A DNA stretch of 64,000 nucleotides from an uncultured Prevotellaceae bacterium (GCA_900318775.1 ONLY01000022.1:1-64000); one strand, 5' to 3'; shown: positions 42,845 to 52,943, counted from the stretch's first letter. Program-made: numbers and translations. The notes: a model not told the origin generated them from the sequence alone.

Positions 42845-44311
42845 ATGAATCCTATCGAAGATTTAGCTCCCAAAGGGGTGTGGAAGAATTTCTATGCGTT
42901 GACTCAGATTCCACGCCCATCAGGACATACAGAGAAAGTAGCCGCATTCCTGGTTGACTTTGCCCAAAAGAATGGCGCAGAGGCATATATTGATGAAGCC
43001 GGCAACGTGGTGATGAAGAAGGGTGCTACACCTGGATATGAGGACAGAGAGACGACCGTGCTGCAAGCGCACATGGACATGGTGCCACAGAAGACTAAGG
43101 ACAGTACCCACAACTTCGAAACAGACCCTCTGGATGTATACATTGACGGAGATTGGGTGAAGGCACACAACACGACCCTTGGTGCAGACGACGGCATGGG
43201 CGTAGCGGCTGCAATGGCCATTATCGAAGACGATAACGTGGCGCACGGACCTCTTGAGGTGCTGATTACCCGCGATGAAGAAACAGGCTTGTACGGAGCT
43301 TTCGGTTTGAAAGCAGGTGAACTAGATGCCAAATATCTCCTCAACCTTGACTCAGAAGAGGAAGGCGAAATAACCATCGGCTGTGCAGGTGGCATGGACA
43401 TTCTTTGCCAGATGGAGTATCAGGAATTGAATGTGGAACCAGCAAATATGCTGTGCTACGAAATTGTCATCAAAGGATTACTCGGAGGCCATTCTGGCAT
43501 TGAAATCAACAAAGGCAGAGCAAACGCCAACAAACTGATGGCACGCATTCTGTTTGCCGTTGTCAATACAAAAGCTGCATGGCTATGCAGCTGGCACGGA
43601 GGAAACATGCGCAACGCTATTCCACGCGAGTGTGAAGCAAAAGTGCTCGTACCACAAGCCGAGAAGGAGAATTTCCTTGCACTTATTGAGAAATGCAAGA
43701 ACACTTTCATTGAAGAGTTCAAGGACATCGAGACGAAAGGCATTCAACTGACAGCCACAACAGTGGAAAGCATCCCAACTAAGGCCGTTCCACAAGAAGT
43801 GCAGGAGAATCTCATCAATGCTATCTTGGCTGCACACGATGGTGTGCTGCGCTATACTCCATCCATGCCAGAATTGGTGGAGACCTCATGCAACCTTGCC
43901 ATCATCAACATTGCAGACGGAAAGGCAGAAGTCATCACATTGGCACGCTCATCGCAGGACAGCATGAAGCAGTATCTCTGCAACCAATATATCGCCTGCT
44001 TCTCAATGGCCGGCATGGAAGTGAAGCTGGAAGGCGGTTACAGTGGTTGGCAGCCTAACCCTAAGAGCCCACTTGTGGAGATGATGGCCAACATCTATGA
44101 GAAGATGTACGGCACACGCCCTATTGTTGGTGCATGCCATGCAGGGTTGGAGTGCGGAATCATTGGCGTCAATTATCCAGAAATGGATATGGCCAGCTAT
44201 GGTCCAACACTCGTGAGCCCTCACACACCCAACGAGGCGTGCCTCATCCCTTCGGTGGAGAGATTCTACAACTTCACGCTCGAAATTCTGAAGAATATTC
44301 CTAAAAAGTAA
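42845..44311 (+). CDS. pepD: Aminoacyl-histidine dipeptidase (M20)
   Basis: A 488-residue cytosolic zinc peptidase of the PepD group that cleaves dipeptides such as Xaa-His. The first zinc motif is LQAHMDMVPQK (near 78), the bridging aspartate TTLGADDGMGVAAA and the catalytic glutamate ITRDEETGLYGAFGL; later LGGHSGIEINKGRANANKL and CHAGLECGII are also present. The length is typical. It precedes a MerR regulator by 14 bases. Confidence 0.93.
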   Translation: MNPIEDLAPKGVWKNFYALTQIPRPSGHTEKVAAFLVDFAQKNGAEAYIDEAGNVVMKKGATPGYEDRETTVLQAHMDMVPQKTKDSTHNFETDPLDVYIDGDWVKAHNTTLGADDGMGVAAAMAIIEDDNVAHGPLEVLITRDEETGLYGAFGLKAGELDAKYLLNLDSEEEGEITIGCAGGMDILCQMEYQELNVEPANMLCYEIVIKGLLGGHSGIEINKGRANANKLMARILFAVVNTKAAWLCSWHGGNMRNAIPRECEAKVLVPQAEKENFLALIEKCKNTFIEEFKDIETKGIQLTATTVESIPTKAVPQEVQENLINAILAAHDGVLRYTPSMPELVETSCNLAIINIADGKAEVITLARSSQDSMKQYLCNQYIACFSMAGMEVKLEGGYSGWQPNPKSPLVEMMANIYEKMYGTRPIVGACHAGLECGIIGVNYPEMDMASYGPTLVSPHTPNEACLIPSVERFYNFTLEILKNIPKK

Positions 44312-44325
44312 TAATACCTAAGCCT

Positions 44326-44676
44326 ATGGCACTCAACAAGAACAAAGACCTGAAGATGTTTTACAGCATCAGCGAGGTCGCCAAATTATTCAATGTATCG
44401 GAAACGCTTCTCCGCTTCTGGGAGAAGGAATTTCCAACCATCAAGCCTGAAAAGGCAGGTCGTGGCATACGCCAATACACAAAGGCAGACATTGAACAGG
44501 TTAGGATAGTCTATCACCTTGTGAAAGAACGTGGCATGACCCTACAAGGAGCACGTGACATGATTAAACGTGACAAGGGAGGCAACGTCAACCGCAACGT
44601 GGAAGTAATTGACAAACTCAAGGCAATTCGTTCTGAACTTCAAGCCATTGGCAAAGATTTAGGAGGTTTGGTGTAA
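44326..44676 (+). CDS. MerR-family transcriptional regulator
   Basis: A protein of 116 residues with an N-terminal winged helix (FYSISEVAKLFNVSETLLRFWEKEFPTIKPEKAGRGIRQYTKADIEQVRIVYHLVKERGMTL as consecutive motifs: SEVAKLFNV, LRFWEKEFP, GRGIRQYTKAD) and a short dimer helix. It has no C-terminal ligand domain, as in the small MerR proteins common in Bacteroidota. The target is unknown. It ends just before a strong terminator. Confidence 0.88.
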   Translation: MALNKNKDLKMFYSISEVAKLFNVSETLLRFWEKEFPTIKPEKAGRGIRQYTKADIEQVRIVYHLVKERGMTLQGARDMIKRDKGGNVNRNVEVIDKLKAIRSELQAIGKDLGGLV

Positions 44677-44697
44677 ATTGGCACCAACCAACAAGAA

Positions 44698-44728
44698 AAG
44701 GGGCTGTGTCTATTCGACACAGCCCCTT
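44698..44728. terminator. Terminator after the MerR gene
   Basis: A perfect 13-bp stem (AAGGGGCTGTGTC / GACACAGCCCCTT) with a 5-base loop, 21 bases after the stop. It ends the pepD-merR transcript just before the insertion sequence. Confidence 0.85.
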
Positions 44729-44879
44729 ACTATATGAGCAGAAGCGCGGTCTTTCCCAACTGGTGGACATGAATTCCGTCATTAAAGAGAGAAGGAAGAA
44801 CGGGGCACCTGTATAACCACGTGTGAGCGTACACTAAAAGCGTGATGTTTTTCGTTCTTATAAGAAACGAGATATCACA

Positions 44880-45299
44880 ATGAATCCACAATACGAAATA
44901 CTTGCCAAATGTTTGTTGCCAACACATATGTTGGAATGGTTTGAACTGACCAATGTTGAGGTGAAGCCCAAGGAAAAGACAGCCACACAAGATACGGAGT
45001 CAGATGAGAGTCCTGTGAACGTTATCCATCTGTATCTTGACGAGAATGAGTTAAGACCTGACAATCGTGAAGATTTGCACCCTAACGGCTTTACGCCAGC
45101 CAAGACCTTCCATGACTTTCCTATACGCGGTCAGGAGGTGCTGCTGCATGTGCGCCGCCGTCGCTGGCTTGACTCCGACAATCACAATGTCATGTCAGAG
45201 TTTGATTTTATCCAGGAGTCGACCCGCTGTTCGAAGGAACTGGCGGATTTTTTTAAAGAAGCGTTTGGAGACGCTCCCTATAACGGCCCGTTCGTTTGA
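44880..45299 (+). CDS. ISAon1-type transposase, N-terminal part
   Basis: A 139-residue first frame of the transposase. It contains a HYLDENELRP-like line (LYLDENELRPDNREDL), ARTFHDFPIRGQEVLLHVRRRRW-like text (FHDFPIRGQEVLLHVRRRRW) and the C-terminal QESTRCSKELADFFKEAFG. This part supplies the N-terminal DNA-binding region in the group and is normally joined to the catalytic part by a frameshift. It appears intact. Confidence 0.75.
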   Translation: MNPQYEILAKCLLPTHMLEWFELTNVEVKPKEKTATQDTESDESPVNVIHLYLDENELRPDNREDLHPNGFTPAKTFHDFPIRGQEVLLHVRRRRWLDSDNHNVMSEFDFIQESTRCSKELADFFKEAFGDAPYNGPFV

Positions 45300-46321
45300 G
45301 AAAGACTATCACATCAACGGTGATAACTTCGAGCGCTCATACAAGGAGACAATCAGTGGTTTCAAGATCCGGGAAGACGCAGGCCATGCAGAGGACTGGG
45401 TGATAATCCCGAAGAATATGGGCACTCATCTGAGCATAGATGAGACATGTCTGTCCACAGGTGAGGTCTATGCCATCCTGTCCAACAAGGAGGCTCACGG
45501 ACGAAAGGGATGTCTCGTAGCCATTGTGAAGGGAACCAAGGCAAAGGAGGTTACAAGCGTCCTGAAGAAGATGCCGGAAGTAGTACGCCTGCAGGTTGAA
45601 GAGGTGACGCTTGACTTCTCCGACAGCATGCACCAGATTGTCAGTGCCTGCTTCCCCAAGGCGATGATTACCCTTGACCGTTTCCATCACCAGCACTTCT
45701 GTCTGGAGGCATTACAGGAAATACGCATTGGGCATCGCCGTGAGGTAATGACGGAGGTCGCTAATGCCAGAGATGACTTCAGGGCTATGATAAAAGACCT
45801 GATCAAGAGCGGAAAGCCGCTTGTAGATACAGAAGGCAAGCCAATCCGTAGCAATGCCGCATACCATCCTGAGAGGCTGAAGAACAACGAGACAAAGGCA
45901 GAGCTGCTCATGCGCAGTAAATACCTGCTGATGGTGTCACCTGAGAAGTGGACTCCAAGCCAAAGGGAGCGTGCGGAGATACTCTTTGAGCTGTATCCTG
46001 ATATAGAGATGGCGTACAGCCTGACACACTCTCTGAGGATGATCTTTGCCCAGAAAGTGCGACAAGGAAGCCGGACGTAAGAGCATCAAGAAGTGGTACG
46101 CCAAAGTAGGCGAGTTTGATAATAAAGCCTTCAACGACATTGCCGCAGCCATGTACGACAGGGAGGACGAAATACTCAACTATTTTGTGAACAGGTCAAC
46201 CAATGCTTCTGCAGAATCGCTGAATGCTAAGATTAAGGACTTCAGGGCTCAGTTAAGAGGTGTTATTGACAAGAAATTCTTCATCTTCAGACTGGTCAAA
46301 CTGGTCAAAATTTTCGGTTAA
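45268..46321 (+). pseudogene. ISAon1-type transposase, catalytic part, frameshifted
   Basis: The DDE part of the transposase. It carries LSIDETCLSTGEVYAI (first Asp), LDFSDSMHQIV and ITLDRFHHQHF (second Asp region) and NASAESLNAKIKDFR (Glu). The reading frame changes near 46050-46080, between SLRMIFAQK and AGRKSIKKWYAKVGEFDNKAF. The catalytic glutamate is therefore in another frame from the aspartates, and a functional product is unlikely without a further frameshift. Confidence 0.75.
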
Positions 46322-46345
46322 TCCACGCGGTTATGCAGGTGAACC

Positions 46346-46685
46346 AATAAAATTCCACTCCAATACACAAGAATCCTTATAAAGGAAGATTTAGAACCCA
46401 ACATCCTCACCAGCATGGAGTGCTCCACAAATTCTTTGCCAATGAGTCCTAAACACTAGGGGCAATATCAACTACACTATTACTAAGGAAGCATTTGCTT
46501 ATGCCGAATTCAATAGCAACGCTAACAAAAATTCATCTTTCAAAAGCATCAGCAATTTATCAAAGATAATCATGAGCACCATTCTTTAAATATTCCCCAA
46601 AGTAATCGCTCTTTATATCAAAGAAGAAGCGTCAAACCACAAACCATTAGACAACGTTCTTATTCAAAACTGAAATTTGATAATG
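46346..46685. other. AT-rich stretch with possible coding remnant
   Basis: Between the insertion sequence and the relA/spoT end I see no intact gene. An open stretch on the plus strand at about 46446-46589 reads INYTITKEAFAYAEFNSN followed by more Asn/Ser/Lys-rich text and a stop. It looks like the tail of a lost protein, perhaps disrupted by the insertion, but I cannot name it. Confidence 0.35.
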
Positions 46686-48926
46686 CTATACTCTCGAAGC
46701 TTCTTTCAAATCAGCAATCTTGCGCAAACTGGTCAACACCTCATCCACCTCCTTTGTACTATGCACATACATCTGAATATTGCATTCAAAGATTCCTTTA
46801 TCACACTCAATTTCCACTTTACGAATGTTGATGCCATGCAACACCGAGATAACCTGCGTCATTTCGTGCAAGAGTCCCAACTTGTCAAAACCCTTTATAT
46901 GCATGGAAACAGGGAAGAGCGTGGTGCCAGCCATCTGCCACTGGGCTGCTAAAACTCTATTGCCATGATTGGCTTTCAGCTTTTCTGCGATAGAACATTG
47001 CAGTTTATGAACAATCACATGCTTGTCATCGTCTATATACCCCATCACGGTATCGCCTGGAATTGGCTTGCAACAATCGCACAAAGTGTATTGGTTCTGG
47101 ATGCTGTCCTCTGTTAGGATAATGGCTTTCCTCTTATCAAAGTTTGAACTTATCTTCACCTTACCAATAGGACCTTGCTTAACTGTCTTTTTACCGAAGG
47201 AAAAGATTCGCTTCCACCCCACTACTTCTTCTTTCTCCTTGATTGCATCAAGCTCAGCACGCCCCAATTGTACCTTCCCTTCAGCCAAAGCAACATAGAG
47301 CGCTTCAGGCTTGGCATAGTCGTGCAAGTTGCAAATCTTGTCGACGACCAAAGAATCTTTAACAACATCATTCTGAGCAAGGAACTCGTCCAACATTTGT
47401 TCGCCTTTCTTACGCGATTCGCGCTCTTCCTTACGCAAAATGGAGAGTATCTTGGTAGTAGCCTTAGCCGTAGTGGCAATGTTCAACCATTCACGAGTTG
47501 GATGAACAGATTTTGATGTCAAAATTTCAACCTGATCACCACTATTCAAAACATAACTGATAGGCTCTAGCTTGTGGTTCACTTTTGCACCAATGCAATG
47601 ACTTCCCACAAAAGTATGAATACTGAAAGCGAAATCGAGCGTGGTGCTGCCTGCGGGCATCGTACGAATTTCTCCTTTAGGCGTAAACACAAATATTTCT
47701 GAAGCAAAGAGGTTCAGCTTAATTGTATCAAGAAAGTCCATCGCATCAGGCTGTGGGTCATCAAGAATCTCCTTGATTGTAGCTAACCATTTATCCAACT
47801 CCATTTCCGAAGCGGTTTCTGTCTTATCGCCATCCTTGTATTTCCAATGGGCCGCAAAACCCTTCTCTGCAATATCGTCCATACGGCGAGAACGAATCTG
47901 GACTTCAATCCACTCTCCTTGCTTTGACATGAGCGTGACGTGCAATGCCTGATAGCCATTAGCCTTAGGATGGCTCACCCAATCACGAGTTCGATCAGGA
48001 TGAGAAGTGTATATCTTACACAACTTGACATAGATATCAAAACAATCGTTCAGTTCTGTATCCACGTCTTCTGGATCAAATATAATTCGAACCGCTAGGA
48101 TATCATAGATTTCCTCGAAGGGTATGTGCTTCGTCTGCATCTTCCGCCAAATGGAATAGGGAGATTTCACACGCTGCTTGATATCATAGTTCAGGCCTAA
48201 GCCGTCCAATTGAGCACGAATAGGAGCAGCAAACTCATCGAATACAGTGTCACGCTCCGCTTTAGTGGCCTCAAGCTTATGCTCTATCTCTTGGTATTCA
48301 TCAGGATGCTCAAAACGGAAACTGAGGTCTTCCAACTCGGTCTTAATAGAATTGAGTCCCAGGCGATTGGCCAGAGGGGCATAGATATACAACGTCTCAC
48401 CGGCAATCTTATACTGCTTGTTGACTGCTTGACTGCCCAATGTGCGCATATTATGCAAACGGTCTGCAATCTTAATGAGTATAACACGGATATCATCACT
48501 CATCGTCAACAGCAACTTCTTGAAGTTCTCTGCTTGAGCTGAAGCATGGTCTCCAAATATTCCTCCAGAGATTTTAGTCAACCCATCAACTATCTGCGCA
48601 ATTTTAGGGCCGAACATGTTCTCAATATCCTCAACAGTATAGTCGGTATCTTCAACGACATCGTGAAGAAGCGCAGAACAAATGGACGTAGAGCCTAGTC
48701 CAATCTCACAACACACGATCTTGGCCACGGCGATTGGATGCATGATGTAAGGTTCACCAGACAACCGCCGAACTCCCTTATGAGCATGCTTTGCAAAATT
48801 AAAAGCCTTTGTGATGATATCAACTTTCTTCCGATGTTTGCTGGCCAGATATGCATCAATCAGGCTTTGAAACTCATCATTAACCATTTTGTCTTCGAGT
48901 TCCATATCTGCCATTGTTGTTTCCAT
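46686..48926 (-). CDS. Bifunctional (p)ppGpp synthetase/hydrolase
   Basis: A 746-residue long RelA/SpoT homologue. The HD hydrolase domain (about 40-190) has GEPYIMHPIAVAKI, LLHDVVEDTDYT and IKIADRLHNMRTL. The synthetase domain (about 235-370) has IKQRVKSPYSIWRKM and YQALHVTL. A TGS domain follows (VFTPKGEIRTMPAGSTTLDFAFSIHT), then a linker with DCCKPIPGD (conserved cysteines) and a C-terminal ACT domain (HIKGFDKLGLLHEMTQVISVLHGINI). Both catalytic centres look intact. It is the last gene of the parA-parB-DUF5683-mltD-relA run. Confidence 0.95.
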   Translation of the reverse strand: METTMADMELEDKMVNDEFQSLIDAYLASKHRKKVDIITKAFNFAKHAHKGVRRLSGEPYIMHPIAVAKIVCCEIGLGSTSICSALLHDVVEDTDYTVEDIENMFGPKIAQIVDGLTKISGGIFGDHASAQAENFKKLLLTMSDDIRVILIKIADRLHNMRTLGSQAVNKQYKIAGETLYIYAPLANRLGLNSIKTELEDLSFRFEHPDEYQEIEHKLEATKAERDTVFDEFAAPIRAQLDGLGLNYDIKQRVKSPYSIWRKMQTKHIPFEEIYDILAVRIIFDPEDVDTELNDCFDIYVKLCKIYTSHPDRTRDWVSHPKANGYQALHVTLMSKQGEWIEVQIRSRRMDDIAEKGFAAHWKYKDGDKTETASEMELDKWLATIKEILDDPQPDAMDFLDTIKLNLFASEIFVFTPKGEIRTMPAGSTTLDFAFSIHTFVGSHCIGAKVNHKLEPISYVLNSGDQVEILTSKSVHPTREWLNIATTAKATTKILSILRKEERESRKKGEQMLDEFLAQNDVVKDSLVVDKICNLHDYAKPEALYVALAEGKVQLGRAELDAIKEKEEVVGWKRIFSFGKKTVKQGPIGKVKISSNFDKRKAIILTEDSIQNQYTLCDCCKPIPGDTVMGYIDDDKHVIVHKLQCSIAEKLKANHGNRVLAAQWQMAGTTLFPVSMHIKGFDKLGLLHEMTQVISVLHGINIRKVEIECDKGIFECNIQMYVHSTKEVDEVLTSLRKIADLKEASRV

Positions 48927-48978
48927 AGAGCTGTATGATTTAATGATTACAGATTCCTTCTTTTCCTATCACCATACA

Positions 48979-50289
48979 CTACTTTACACGAAGTTTTTGA
49001 CCCTCACGAATCATATCACCATGTATATTATTCATTTTTCGCAATTTGTCTACAGTTGTCCCATTTTTCTTGGCAATAGAAGAGAGCGTTTCACCCCGCC
49101 TTACAGAGACATTCTTTGAGGCCTGCGAGCGAGTATTACGAGCACGTCGGCTGTTACGTGACGTAGCACGATTTGAAGATTGCACTTCCACTTGAGCATC
49201 TTCTACATTATCAACAACCGCACGACGTACACCTGCAGCCAATGAACCGGCAGCCGCATTAGGAGCATATATACTATCCTCTTTCAAAATGAAGTCTTCA
49301 ACTGCACTCGCTGGCAGACGAAGCACATAATCTGCAGGGACGATATCACGGCGGTATTGCGGATTGATGGCACGCAATTCATCGATAGTCACATTGCAAC
49401 ACGCTGCTATTTGAGCAAACGTCACTTCACGTTGCACAATAATTGTGTCTGACTCTAATGGCAACGTCGTCTCGCGTGGTACAATACCATGTTCACAATA
49501 ATAATTCATAATGTATGTAGCGGCAATGAAAGCCGGCACATATCCCCGTGTTTCACGGGGCAAGCGATTGTACACCGACCAAAAATCAGCACTCTCTTGA
49601 CTACCTGAGCGAAGAATTGCCTTTTGGACGTTCCCTTCACCACAATTGTATGCAGCTATAGCCAATCCCCAATCACCAAACATATCATACAAATCGCGCA
49701 AATAGTGGGCTGCCGCATCGCTAGACTTAACAGGATCGCGACGTTCATCAACCAAGGTGTTAACCTCCAGCCCATAGCGTTTGCCTGTTGTCAGCATAAA
49801 CTGCCAAAGTCCCGCAGCCCCCACTCTTGAAGTGGCAGAAGGGCGAAGCCCCGATTCAATCACAGGCAAATACTTTAGCTCCAATGGCAAATCATAGCGT
49901 TCCAAAGCTTCTTCAAATATTGGATTGTAAAAATTAGACGATGCCAACATGACAGCCACAGAGCCTTTCATACGCGCACTGTACGTATCAATATACTTCT
50001 TTGTCACATCATTAAGCGGCATTTCTATTGTTGTGGGAATACGCGACAAGCGATTGATCAAAACAGAGTCGTCATACGACAATGTACGGGAAACACCAGT
50101 CCCTTCTGACAAATTATTCAGGTTCGTATAGTCTTTCATCAGCTCTTCCTCACTCACGAACAGACCTTCAGGCATATCATCAGTTCGCTCCACAAACACG
50201 CTATCAGCAACAACAGAAGTATCCACTTGTGCCCATGCGCAAGAAACAGACAATACAGAAAAACAGGAAACTATCAACTTCTTGTTCAT
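48979..50289 (-). CDS. MltD-like membrane-bound lytic transglycosylase with LysM
   Basis: A 436-residue exported protein with signal peptide MNKKLIVSCFSVLSVSCAWA. The GH23/SLT domain (about 110-250) has LPLELKYLPVIESGLRPSATSRVGAAGLWQF with the catalytic Glu in VIESG, and AIAAYNCGEGNVQKAI. One LysM-like domain follows near 285-335 (TFAQIAACCNVTIDELRAINPQYR) and a clear C-terminal LysM near 394-436 (VRRGETLSSIAKKNGTTVDKLRKMN). It cuts or remodels peptidoglycan. Confidence 0.9.
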   Translation of the reverse strand: MNKKLIVSCFSVLSVSCAWAQVDTSVVADSVFVERTDDMPEGLFVSEEELMKDYTNLNNLSEGTGVSRTLSYDDSVLINRLSRIPTTIEMPLNDVTKKYIDTYSARMKGSVAVMLASSNFYNPIFEEALERYDLPLELKYLPVIESGLRPSATSRVGAAGLWQFMLTTGKRYGLEVNTLVDERRDPVKSSDAAAHYLRDLYDMFGDWGLAIAAYNCGEGNVQKAILRSGSQESADFWSVYNRLPRETRGYVPAFIAATYIMNYYCEHGIVPRETTLPLESDTIIVQREVTFAQIAACCNVTIDELRAINPQYRRDIVPADYVLRLPASAVEDFILKEDSIYAPNAAAGSLAAGVRRAVVDNVEDAQVEVQSSNRATSRNSRRARNTRSQASKNVSVRRGETLSSIAKKNGTTVDKLRKMNNIHGDMIREGQKLRVK

Positions 50290-50313
50290 ATACTCACTTC
50301 TTTATTTATCTAT

Positions 50314-51099
50314 TTAAAAATTCAAACTACATTGCAAGCCGTATGAACTTCCATTCATTCCGGGCGAACGAAAAGCAGGCAAACGATCATGGATTACAGC
50401 AGGACGCACTTTCATGGACAAATCCTTGCTGATATCAAAACTTGACAACTCTGCATCCACGTAAGCATCGATGATAGACAACGCATACACACCTATCATA
50501 CAGAACATGCTCAAATCTCTGTATCTGCGGTAATAGTTCTTTTTGCGCCGGAAGAGTTCTTGCAAACGGTTTTTATTCGTCTGGACGTCATACTTTGCAG
50601 GAATAAAATTCTCATAGCTCTTCGTGTTCTCGTCGCTATCCATAATGTCTATGTATGCTTGAGAGTAGTCTCTATACATCGTATTGTTCCAGTTCAAAGC
50701 ATAAATACAACCCAAGAAACCTCCATACACAAGAGGAAGTTTCCAATATTTACGATTGTAAATCTGTCCGCCTCCAGGAAAAATAATAGCAAACCACATA
50801 GCCTTTTTAGGCTCTGGAACAAAACGCTCCTGCAACTTCTTTCCTAAAATATTTGCTATAGAATCTTCCGTGAAAGAAATACGCCTCACCAGAGTATCTG
50901 CAGGAATAAGCATAGGCTTCACATCTTCAGCTGTAACATAGATATCTTCGCCTACTGGCTTGTCAACAGCAGAAATGCTATCTGCGGCAACAGACCTCAA
51001 ACTGTCGTCCAGAGATTCTTGAGCAGACAAACCTCCACAAAAGGAGAACGCCCACATAAACAAACACATTATACAATATATGTGACGACTCACCCACAT
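50314..51099 (-). CDS. DUF5683 membrane protein
   Basis: A 261-residue protein. I place the start at 51099 (MWVSRHIYCIMCLFMWAFSF), outside parB; the longer frame runs into parB. A signal or anchor segment leads, followed by an acidic linker and then the DUF5683 core with AMWFAIIFPGGGQIYNRKYWKLPLVYGGFLGCIYAL (about 125-160) and a later hydrophobic helix (LSMFCMIGVYALSIIDAYVDA). The function is unknown. The position between parB and the lytic transglycosylase gene is conserved in Bacteroidota. Confidence 0.85.
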   Translation of the reverse strand: MWVSRHIYCIMCLFMWAFSFCGGLSAQESLDDSLRSVAADSISAVDKPVGEDIYVTAEDVKPMLIPADTLVRRISFTEDSIANILGKKLQERFVPEPKKAMWFAIIFPGGGQIYNRKYWKLPLVYGGFLGCIYALNWNNTMYRDYSQAYIDIMDSDENTKSYENFIPAKYDVQTNKNRLQELFRRKKNYYRRYRDLSMFCMIGVYALSIIDAYVDAELSSFDISKDLSMKVRPAVIHDRLPAFRSPGMNGSSYGLQCSLNF

Positions 51100-51106
51100 A
51101 AATGCT

Positions 51107-51994
51107 TTATTGGAAAAGAGACAGAATTCTGCGCAAATCGTCTGTACTCTTGTAGGAGAAAGAAACCTTTCCTCCCCCTTGAGATGTACAAGAAATCTTA
51201 ACATCAATACCCAAACAAGAAGATAACTGAGCACGAATAGCCTCAAGTTCTTCCGTCATCGGAGCACGCCCGATTCGAGATGGCACTGACGGAACATGCT
51301 TTTTGTCATCTCCCTCATTCATCTCCTTAATCAACTCTTCAACTTGGCGCACAGAATAACCCTTGTTCTGAATCTCATTAAAAACCTTTATCTGAGCTTT
51401 CGGATCATCCAAAGCCAATAAAGAACGCGCATGCCCCGTATCAATCTGATGATTCTGAATTGCCACTTGCACTGGAGCAGGCAACTTCAATAAACGCAGA
51501 TAATTTGCAATCGTAGCGCGCTTCTTCCCCACACGCTCACTCAATTTCTCCTGAGTCAAGCCATATGCATCAATCAAGTGCTGATAGGCCAAGGCAATTT
51601 CGATAGAATTAAGGTCCTGGCGCTGAATGTTCTCTATCAACGCCATTTCCATCACGTTTTCATCACTTGCCGTACGAATATAGGCCGGTATGGAAACAAG
51701 ACCAGCTCGTTGAGATGCACGCCAACGACGTTCTCCGGCAATGATCTGATAACGCCCGTTATCCAATTCGCGCAAAGTAATCGGCTGAATAATACCTATT
51801 TCAGAAATAGAATCTGCCAATTCCTGCAAGGCCTCCTCATCAAATTCATGACGAGGCTGATTAGGATTCCGTTCTATCAAGTTAACATCTATCTCATTGA
51901 TTGTAGAAGAACCCTCTGTACGCACATCTTCTGTGGAAATAAGCGCATTCAGTCCTCGGCCGAGGGGGGAACCAAACTTCTTTCTAACAGCCAT
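51107..51994 (-). CDS. parB: Chromosome-partitioning protein ParB
   Basis: A 295-residue ParB/Spo0J protein that binds parS and spreads along DNA as a CTP-dependent clamp. Marks are LGRGLNALIS, NPNQPRHEFDEEALQELADSI, the clamp motif AGERRWRASQRAGL and a helix-turn-helix (LTQEKLSERVGKKRATIANYLRLLKLP). The C-terminal dimer region is present. It is 31 bases downstream of parA on the same strand. Confidence 0.95.
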   Translation of the reverse strand: MAVRKKFGSPLGRGLNALISTEDVRTEGSSTINEIDVNLIERNPNQPRHEFDEEALQELADSISEIGIIQPITLRELDNGRYQIIAGERRWRASQRAGLVSIPAYIRTASDENVMEMALIENIQRQDLNSIEIALAYQHLIDAYGLTQEKLSERVGKKRATIANYLRLLKLPAPVQVAIQNHQIDTGHARSLLALDDPKAQIKVFNEIQNKGYSVRQVEELIKEMNEGDDKKHVPSVPSRIGRAPMTEELEAIRAQLSSCLGIDVKISCTSQGGGKVSFSYKSTDDLRRILSLFQ

Positions 51995-52025
51995 ATATTC
52001 TTTTCAATTGAAAAACGTTACACAT

Positions 52026-52793
52026 TCATTTGCCTTCACGCGCCATAATCTCCTTAGCCAAAGAAATATAATTCTTGGCGCCATTAGACATCGCATCATA
52101 CAATATACATGGAATACCATGACTCGGAGCTTCCGACAACTTCACATTACGTTGAATCACCGTCTTAAACACCAATTCTTGAAAGTGTCGTTTCACTTCT
52201 TCATAAATCTGATTCGCTAAACGAAGACGAGAATCAAACATTGTCAACAAGAATCCTTCTATTTCCAAATGGGGGTTCAGCTTTGATTTGATAATCTTAA
52301 TCGTGTTGAGAAGTTTGCTGATGCCTTCCAGCGCAAAATACTCACACTGCACAGGAATAATGATAGAATCAGCTGCCGTCAACGAATTGACCGTGATGAT
52401 GCCCAAAGAAGGAGAACAGTCTATAAAAATATAGTCGTACTCAGCCCGTAATGGTGACAATATCTTCTTCAAGACCATTTCCCGCTTATCGATATTCAGC
52501 ATTTCGATTTCAGCACCAACTAAATCAATGTGGCTCGGAATGACATCCAAACCATCTATATCAGTTGAATATATTGCCTCATGAGGATCTACCGCACTAG
52601 TAATACAGTCATAGATAGAGGTATCCACCTGCTGAATGTCGACCCCCAAGCCAGAAGATGCATTTGCCTGAGGATCAGCATCAACCACTAGAACTTTTTT
52701 ATCGAAAGCAGCAATACTTGCCGCAAGATTAATGGCAGTAGTAGTCTTACCAACGCCACCCTTCTGATTGGCCAGTGCAATAATCTTTCCCAT
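52026..52793 (-). CDS. parA: Chromosome-partitioning ATPase ParA
   Basis: A 255-residue Soj/ParA ATPase. The deviant Walker A is [17 protein letters not shown] near residues 8-24, with [17 protein letters not shown] and [16 protein letters not shown] following. It works with ParB to move the origin region. Its promoter is at 52895-52902. Possible ParB half-sites and a 23-bp array lie just upstream of the promoter. Confidence 0.95.
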   Translation of the reverse strand: MGKIIALANQKGGVGKTTTAINLAASIAAFDKKVLVVDADPQANASSGLGVDIQQVDTSIYDCITSAVDPHEAIYSTDIDGLDVIPSHIDLVGAEIEMLNIDKREMVLKKILSPLRAEYDYIFIDCSPSLGIITVNSLTAADSIIIPVQCEYFALEGISKLLNTIKIIKSKLNPHLEIEGFLLTMFDSRLRLANQIYEEVKRHFQELVFKTVIQRNVKLSEAPSHGIPCILYDAMSNGAKNYISLAKEIMAREGK

Positions 52794-52894
52794 AACGAAC
52801 TACAATTTATACATTATTACAATAAGGCTACGAGGATAGATACAAATTATTATCATTCCTCCGCACCCTATTGTCCATCATTCAATTCTAAATG

Positions 52895-52902
52895 CAAAGA
52901 TA
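52895..52902 (-). promoter_or_regulatory. -7 box for parA
   Basis: On the minus strand TATCTTTG, a perfect Bacteroidota -7 element, about 100 bases before the parA start. Confidence 0.65.
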
Positions 52903-52911
52903 CGACTTTTA

Positions 52912-52943
52912 TGTGGAACAGAAGAAAAAAATCACGTGGAACA
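52912..52943. promoter_or_regulatory. ParB half-site-like pair near the parA promoter
   Basis: TGTGGAACA (52912-52920) and CACGTGGAACA (52933-52943) repeat the right half of the bacterial parS consensus (CACGTGnAACA), 23 bases apart. The left half TGTTn is absent in both. They may be weak parS sites or an autoregulatory operator. Confidence 0.35.

Larger units (their letters stand above)
44802..46345 (+). mobile_element. ISAon1-type insertion sequence (decayed)
   Basis: About 1.5 kb with terminal inverted repeats: CACCTGTATAACCACGTG at 44806-44823 and its near-complement CACGCGGTTATGCAGGTG at 46324-46341 (two differences in 18). It carries the two-part transposase of the ISAon1 group, whose second part is frameshifted, so it is probably not autonomous. 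No target duplication is obvious. Confidence 0.8.
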
